From: Sphagnum magellanicum | Taxonomy: Eukaryota > Streptophyta > Sphagnopsida > Sphagnales > Sphagnaceae | Assembly: GCA_021904315.1 (NCBI GenBank) | Contig: CM038925.1 | Span: 2,606,501 to 2,670,500, forward strand | Direction: 5' to 3' | DNA length: 64,000 bases | In this document: positions 60,512-64,000 of the stretch, in pieces | Position numbering within the stretch: position 1 is the first letter of the stretch | Layout: the number at the start of each line of letters is the position of its first letter | Position numbers and translations under genes: made by a program | The notes under the pieces: model-generated | The model's input: only the letters and a program-made list of their open reading frames with translations | What the model was told of the DNA's origin: nothing | Database searches by the model: none

Positions 60512-60835
60512 CCAAGTCACGGGGTGAAACCCACTTGAAGGTTTCACAAAGTCAAGTTGCGGAAAGTTGAACTTGGTAGCACGCTCCCGGCTTCCAACTC
60601 TAGAAAGGGGTAGAGGGTCGAGTTGGGAGCCCCGGGATTAGATTAGGAAGAAGGTTTAGTAGATCAAACATGAATCTGCACCAAAACAAACCACCCACGT
60701 GGTTAGTTCACATTCCGGGACCCCTTTGGGTGTTAGGACTTGCCACGGGCACTTGGACACACAAGACTCACCACGGCCCGGACTCGGGGGAAGCCACCAC
60801 CTTCCCCTATATAGTATTCTCTGCGGCTGGTCGCG
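60512..60835 (-). mobile_element. CCAAGT element B, one terminal part
   Basis: Starts CCAAGTCACGGGGTGAAACC at 60512 and matches the reverse complement of 55606-55297 at about 88% over 320 bp, including ACTTGGTAGCACGCTCCCGG and CCACGGGCACTTGGACACAC. Similarity stops sharply at GGTCGCG (about 60835), where LINE-2 sequence begins. The other end is not seen: either B was truncated, or LINE-2 sits inside a longer B that continues past the window. Confidence 0.8.
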
Positions 60836-60837
60836 TT

Positions 60838-63800
60838 GTCTATTGGGCATTTCTGTAACCTCTTTTTGCAGTGTATCCGAAGAAGGGAGAGTCTCCAAGG
60901 GGAAGGATGGCCTGCCAGTGCCACTCTCCTGGGTCCCACGGGAGTTCCTGTATAAAGCTTGTTTTGAAAATCCAGTAGATTAGTGGTCTCTTGCCAGGTA
61001 TCGGTGCATCCCTGGCCACCTTCAGGGTTGCACCGTGTTTGTCTTGTGACAAGACCCTAACTTGATGGTATCCTTTGGTTGAGATCGTGATCTCCTTGTT
61101 TGTTGTAGCCCGAATGATCCCGCTCTGAGTAGCTCTCTTGAACTCAATCACTACGGCGGTGTTCCGGTGAGGCTCGAGAACGTGGTAAATCCATGAAGGG
61201 GCGGTGCTCATATTGGGATCTGGTTTGCTTATCCAGTCTCCTGTCTGAATTATGCTGTTGAGGTCTTCAGGTTGCCAAGGGATGCTTGCTGTGAATCTTG
61301 CCAGACCACTCCTGTTTGCTGGGTGGTGGCGCATCTGCAGCTCCTCTAGGCTCTTCCATTCCTTTCTTGCTGTGCTTCGTAAGTCCTTGACTCTGGAGCA
61401 GCCAAAGCGCATGAAAGCATTCCCCTCTCCTAGGCCGTTTATCCCGAGTGGGGATCCGCTGAGGTTGCGAATTGAGGGGTTCCCGAATAGCGGTTGCCTA
61501 AGGATTTCAGCACTGTTAGATGGTTCCGATTTTGCTAGTTCGGGTCTGACTGACAGCTAGGCGCCTAGGATGCTGTTCCACATAGAGCCTTGCATTTTCC
61601 TGAACTTGCTTGCTGCGAAGATCCAGTTGATGTCAGCGGTGCTGGGCCCTTTGTCGTGGACCGGCAGTTGGGTTTGATCAGCTTTATGCCTAATGAGCTC
61701 CTTCCAGGGTTCGCCCCCTGGTGCGAGGCCTCTGGTCAGAAGCTTGGCTAGCAGAGCTTCGGATTGCGCCTTGGGATCTATTATCCCTAGCCCTCCTTGA
61801 GCGATTGGGAGTACCAAGGTGCTCCATTTCACCTTCGCTCGTGTGGGGGTGTCTCTGCCACCCCAGATGAAGTTTCTTACAATTCCCCTGACATGGGAGC
61901 ACATCCCGTGGCTGGGGTTCCAGGATGCTGCAATATACCACATGGATGCCAACAACACTTGGTTCGCTACCAAGATTCTGCCTGCCAGTGATAGCCGATT
62001 ATTGCTCCAGTTGATGAGCTTGTTTTTTAGGGCCAGCCTCAATTTTCCGAAATTTACTTCCGGGGGGAGGTGGAAGCCCACCTGAATTCCGAGGTACCTG
62101 GTGCCCTCGCCCGCTGGTACCCATTTGAGGCCTACTTCTTCACCCCAGTTCCATCCTCTTTCATTTTTGCTGGCCCAGATCGCGGCAGACTTGTGCCAGT
62201 TAACCTTTGCCCCAGATGCTGTGCAGAAGATGTCGATCACCTTTTGGGCTCTGTCCAGGTTAATGGGAGAGCCTTGAAGGTATAACGCCGTGTCGTTGGC
62301 AAAAGTTTGATCCCTGACCCGGCCTCCCCCGGGGAGGGTAAGGCCTTCCACTTTGTAACTCGGGTCGGCTAGCATGTAGCCTAGGACATCAGTTGCCAGG
62401 ATAAATAGGTAAGGTGCGAGAGGACAACCCTGTCTCACCGAGCGGGCTAACTAAAAGGTTGGGCCAGTTGAGCCATTGATCCTTATCGCCGATGAGGCAT
62501 CCTTGTACAAAGTCTTGACCCAGTGAATCCACTTTTCGCTGAATCCTAGTTTTGACAGGGCAGAGAACAGGAAGCCCCACTCTATTCTATCAAAGGCTTT
62601 TTCAAAGTCGAGCAAGAGCAGGACGAGGTCCTGCTCGCTCTCCTCGGCCCACTCTAAAGCTTCCTGGGCCATGAATGTATTATCTATGATGCTTCTGCCT
62701 TCTACAAAGCCGGTTTGGTTTGGTCTGATAACTTGCGGAAGGACCGCCTTTACCCTTCCAGCCAGGACCTTTGCCAGTACCTTGTAGGTGCTTCCTAACA
62801 AGGTAATTGGCCTCCAGTTGCCAATCTTTGCTCTGTACCCCGCCTTTGGGATGAGGGTTATTAGCCCTTTATTAATTGAGGTTGAGGCACTTCCTGAGTT
62901 TAACATTGCGGAGAAGGCTTGGAGGAGAATCGGCGCTGTTTCCTCGGCGCATGCATGGAAGAATTCCATGGGTAGGCCGTCCTCCCCAAGGGCTTTGCCT
63001 TTGGGGAGGGCGTTGATTGCCATGTGGATTTCTTCCAGGGAGAGCTTCTTTGTCAGAGCCTCATTGCATTCCCCCGATACCTTGCTTGGAACGCTGGTCT
63101 AGCATCGCTGTTTTGCTTCCTCGGTGCCTGCTGTGCTTGCGCTCGAGGAATACATTTTTGCGTAGAATTCCGTAATGTGCTGGGTCAGGTCGTTCTGCCT
63201 CGTAACTGTGCCTCCCTCAGTTACTAGCTCCCTCAGTAGGGTTTTTTTGTTTCTCGCGCGGTGGAAATAAAAAAAGGTGTTTGAACACGTGTCCCCGTAC
63301 CTGAGTCAGCTTGAGGCTGAGAGGTGACGATTCCTCTCGACCGAGTTTTGGAACACTTCGGTGAGCTTGCTCTGAGAGTCCGACATGATGTCTCTTATGT
63401 CCTCGCTTGTGGGGTTCTTCTGAAGCTGAACCTCCGCGAGTTGAATTTTTTTTGTGCAGCTCCTTATCTGAACTCCTTGTGCGCGTTTCTTTTCTTTGGA
63501 GAGGCGGCGGTTGCATTGTGTTGCTCTGTCCGTGGCTGCCTCTAGCCACGGCGCCCAGCCTTGATCGCTCGTGGGGAGCGGGTCTTCTCCGATCCAGGCT
63601 TGAAGGATTTCCTTCTTCTTGCTCTCGTCATTCAGCAGCGAGGCGTCGAAGTATCCAGACGTGCCCTTGGCAGAATCGAAGTTTCCCCAGATTTTGATGC
63701 AAAGAGGTGAGTGATCTGAGAGTTTTTTCATGGAGACCTCTGCCTCGATCCTTCCCCCTCTTTCTTCTATCGCTTGCGAAATTAAAAACTTATCTATTCT

Positions 63801-64000
63801 TGAGATTGCAGAGCTTCTTCCTGATCTCCCATTATCAAATGTGTATTCTTTCTCTGTCTGTTTGTGGAAGCTGTCGAGGAGCCAGGCGTCCGCGAGGCCG
63901 TACCTCAGTGTCATGCGGTGCCAGGCTGCAGCTTCTCTCCTGTTCATTCTTCTTGAGCCTAAGGTGCTCGTTAGGTCTGTGTTTTCGGTGTGATTGAGAT
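60838..64000 (-). mobile_element. LINE-2: L1-type retrotransposon ORF2, cut at both ends
   Basis: One continuous minus-strand frame from the window edge to 60840. Endonuclease end: LADAWLLDSFHKQTEKEYTF and the catalytic KLSDHSPL. RT: GKALGEDGLPMEFFHACAEE, LITLIPKAG, NWRPITLLGSTYKVLAKVLA, PNQTGFVEGRSIIDN, LLLLDFEKAFDRIEW, VRQGCPLAPYLFIL. The catalytic box reads FANDTALYLQ where FADD is expected. A long thumb/connection region follows, ending at GDSPFFGYTAKRGYRNAQ; the usual downstream zinc-knuckle part is missing at the element B junction. In-frame stops: TGA 63306-63308, TAG 63099-63101, TAG 62451-62453, TAG 61557-61559, with no frameshift. The frame is still open upstream of 63947, so the 5' part lies right of the window. 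Dead copy. Confidence 0.9.

Noticed and set aside
1-64000. CRISPR array, rRNA or bacterial operon structure
   Set aside because: The tandem repeats are abutting minisatellites without spacers, and the genes have spliceosomal introns, so the DNA is eukaryotic nuclear.

Overview
The window is nuclear DNA from a land plant, very probably not a flowering plant. The evidence is plant-type serine palmitoyltransferase exons, a PPR-DYW gene remnant, a chloroplast-type fructose-bisphosphatase remnant, a plant-like U1 snRNA gene with a plant snRNA promoter, CCCTAAA-type telomere-like tracts and plant LINE/Copia relics. A complete gene for the WASH-complex subunit FAM21 (WASHC2) argues for a lycophyte, fern, bryophyte or similar lineage, because WASH is generally held to be missing from angiosperms. 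I cannot name the species.

Layout. 1-5.6 kb: the 3' nine exons of LCB2, running off the left edge, with introns full of young minisatellites. 5.7-24.4 kb: AT-rich, gene-poor DNA with minisatellites, two small inverted-repeat elements, a badly decayed Copia retrotransposon (about 13.4-18.3 kb) holding a 1.85 kb nested insertion, and a zinc-knuckle relic. 24.5-31.3 kb: WASHC2, 13 exons on the minus strand. 32-41.5 kb: AT-rich DNA with an old non-LTR retrotransposon at 35.2-37.4 kb. 41.5-43.7 kb: PPR-DYW pseudogene. 45.5-45.7 kb: U1 snRNA gene with USE and TATA elements. 46.3-46.8 kb: fragment of a plastid-type FBPase pseudogene. 49.5-52.4 kb: a two-coding-exon protein kinase gene on the minus strand. 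52.4-57.8 kb: a nearly full-length LINE (LINE-1) interrupted by a DNA transposon with CCAAGT inverted ends. 59.9-64 kb: a hAT-like transposase fragment, one end of a second CCAAGT element, and an L1-type LINE (LINE-2) running off the right edge.

The active host genes I can support are LCB2 (sphingolipid synthesis), WASHC2 (endosomal actin and retromer), the U1 snRNA gene (splicing) and the kinase. They are unrelated in pathway and sit as islands between transposon debris; nothing suggests a cluster. The most notable items are the intact FAM21 gene, the U1 gene that protein-only annotation would miss, the CCAAGT transposon family, and two LINEs whose only visible damage is nonsense codons, each one C-to-T or G-to-A step from a sense codon. 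I saw no CRISPR array, rRNA or convincing tRNA gene.
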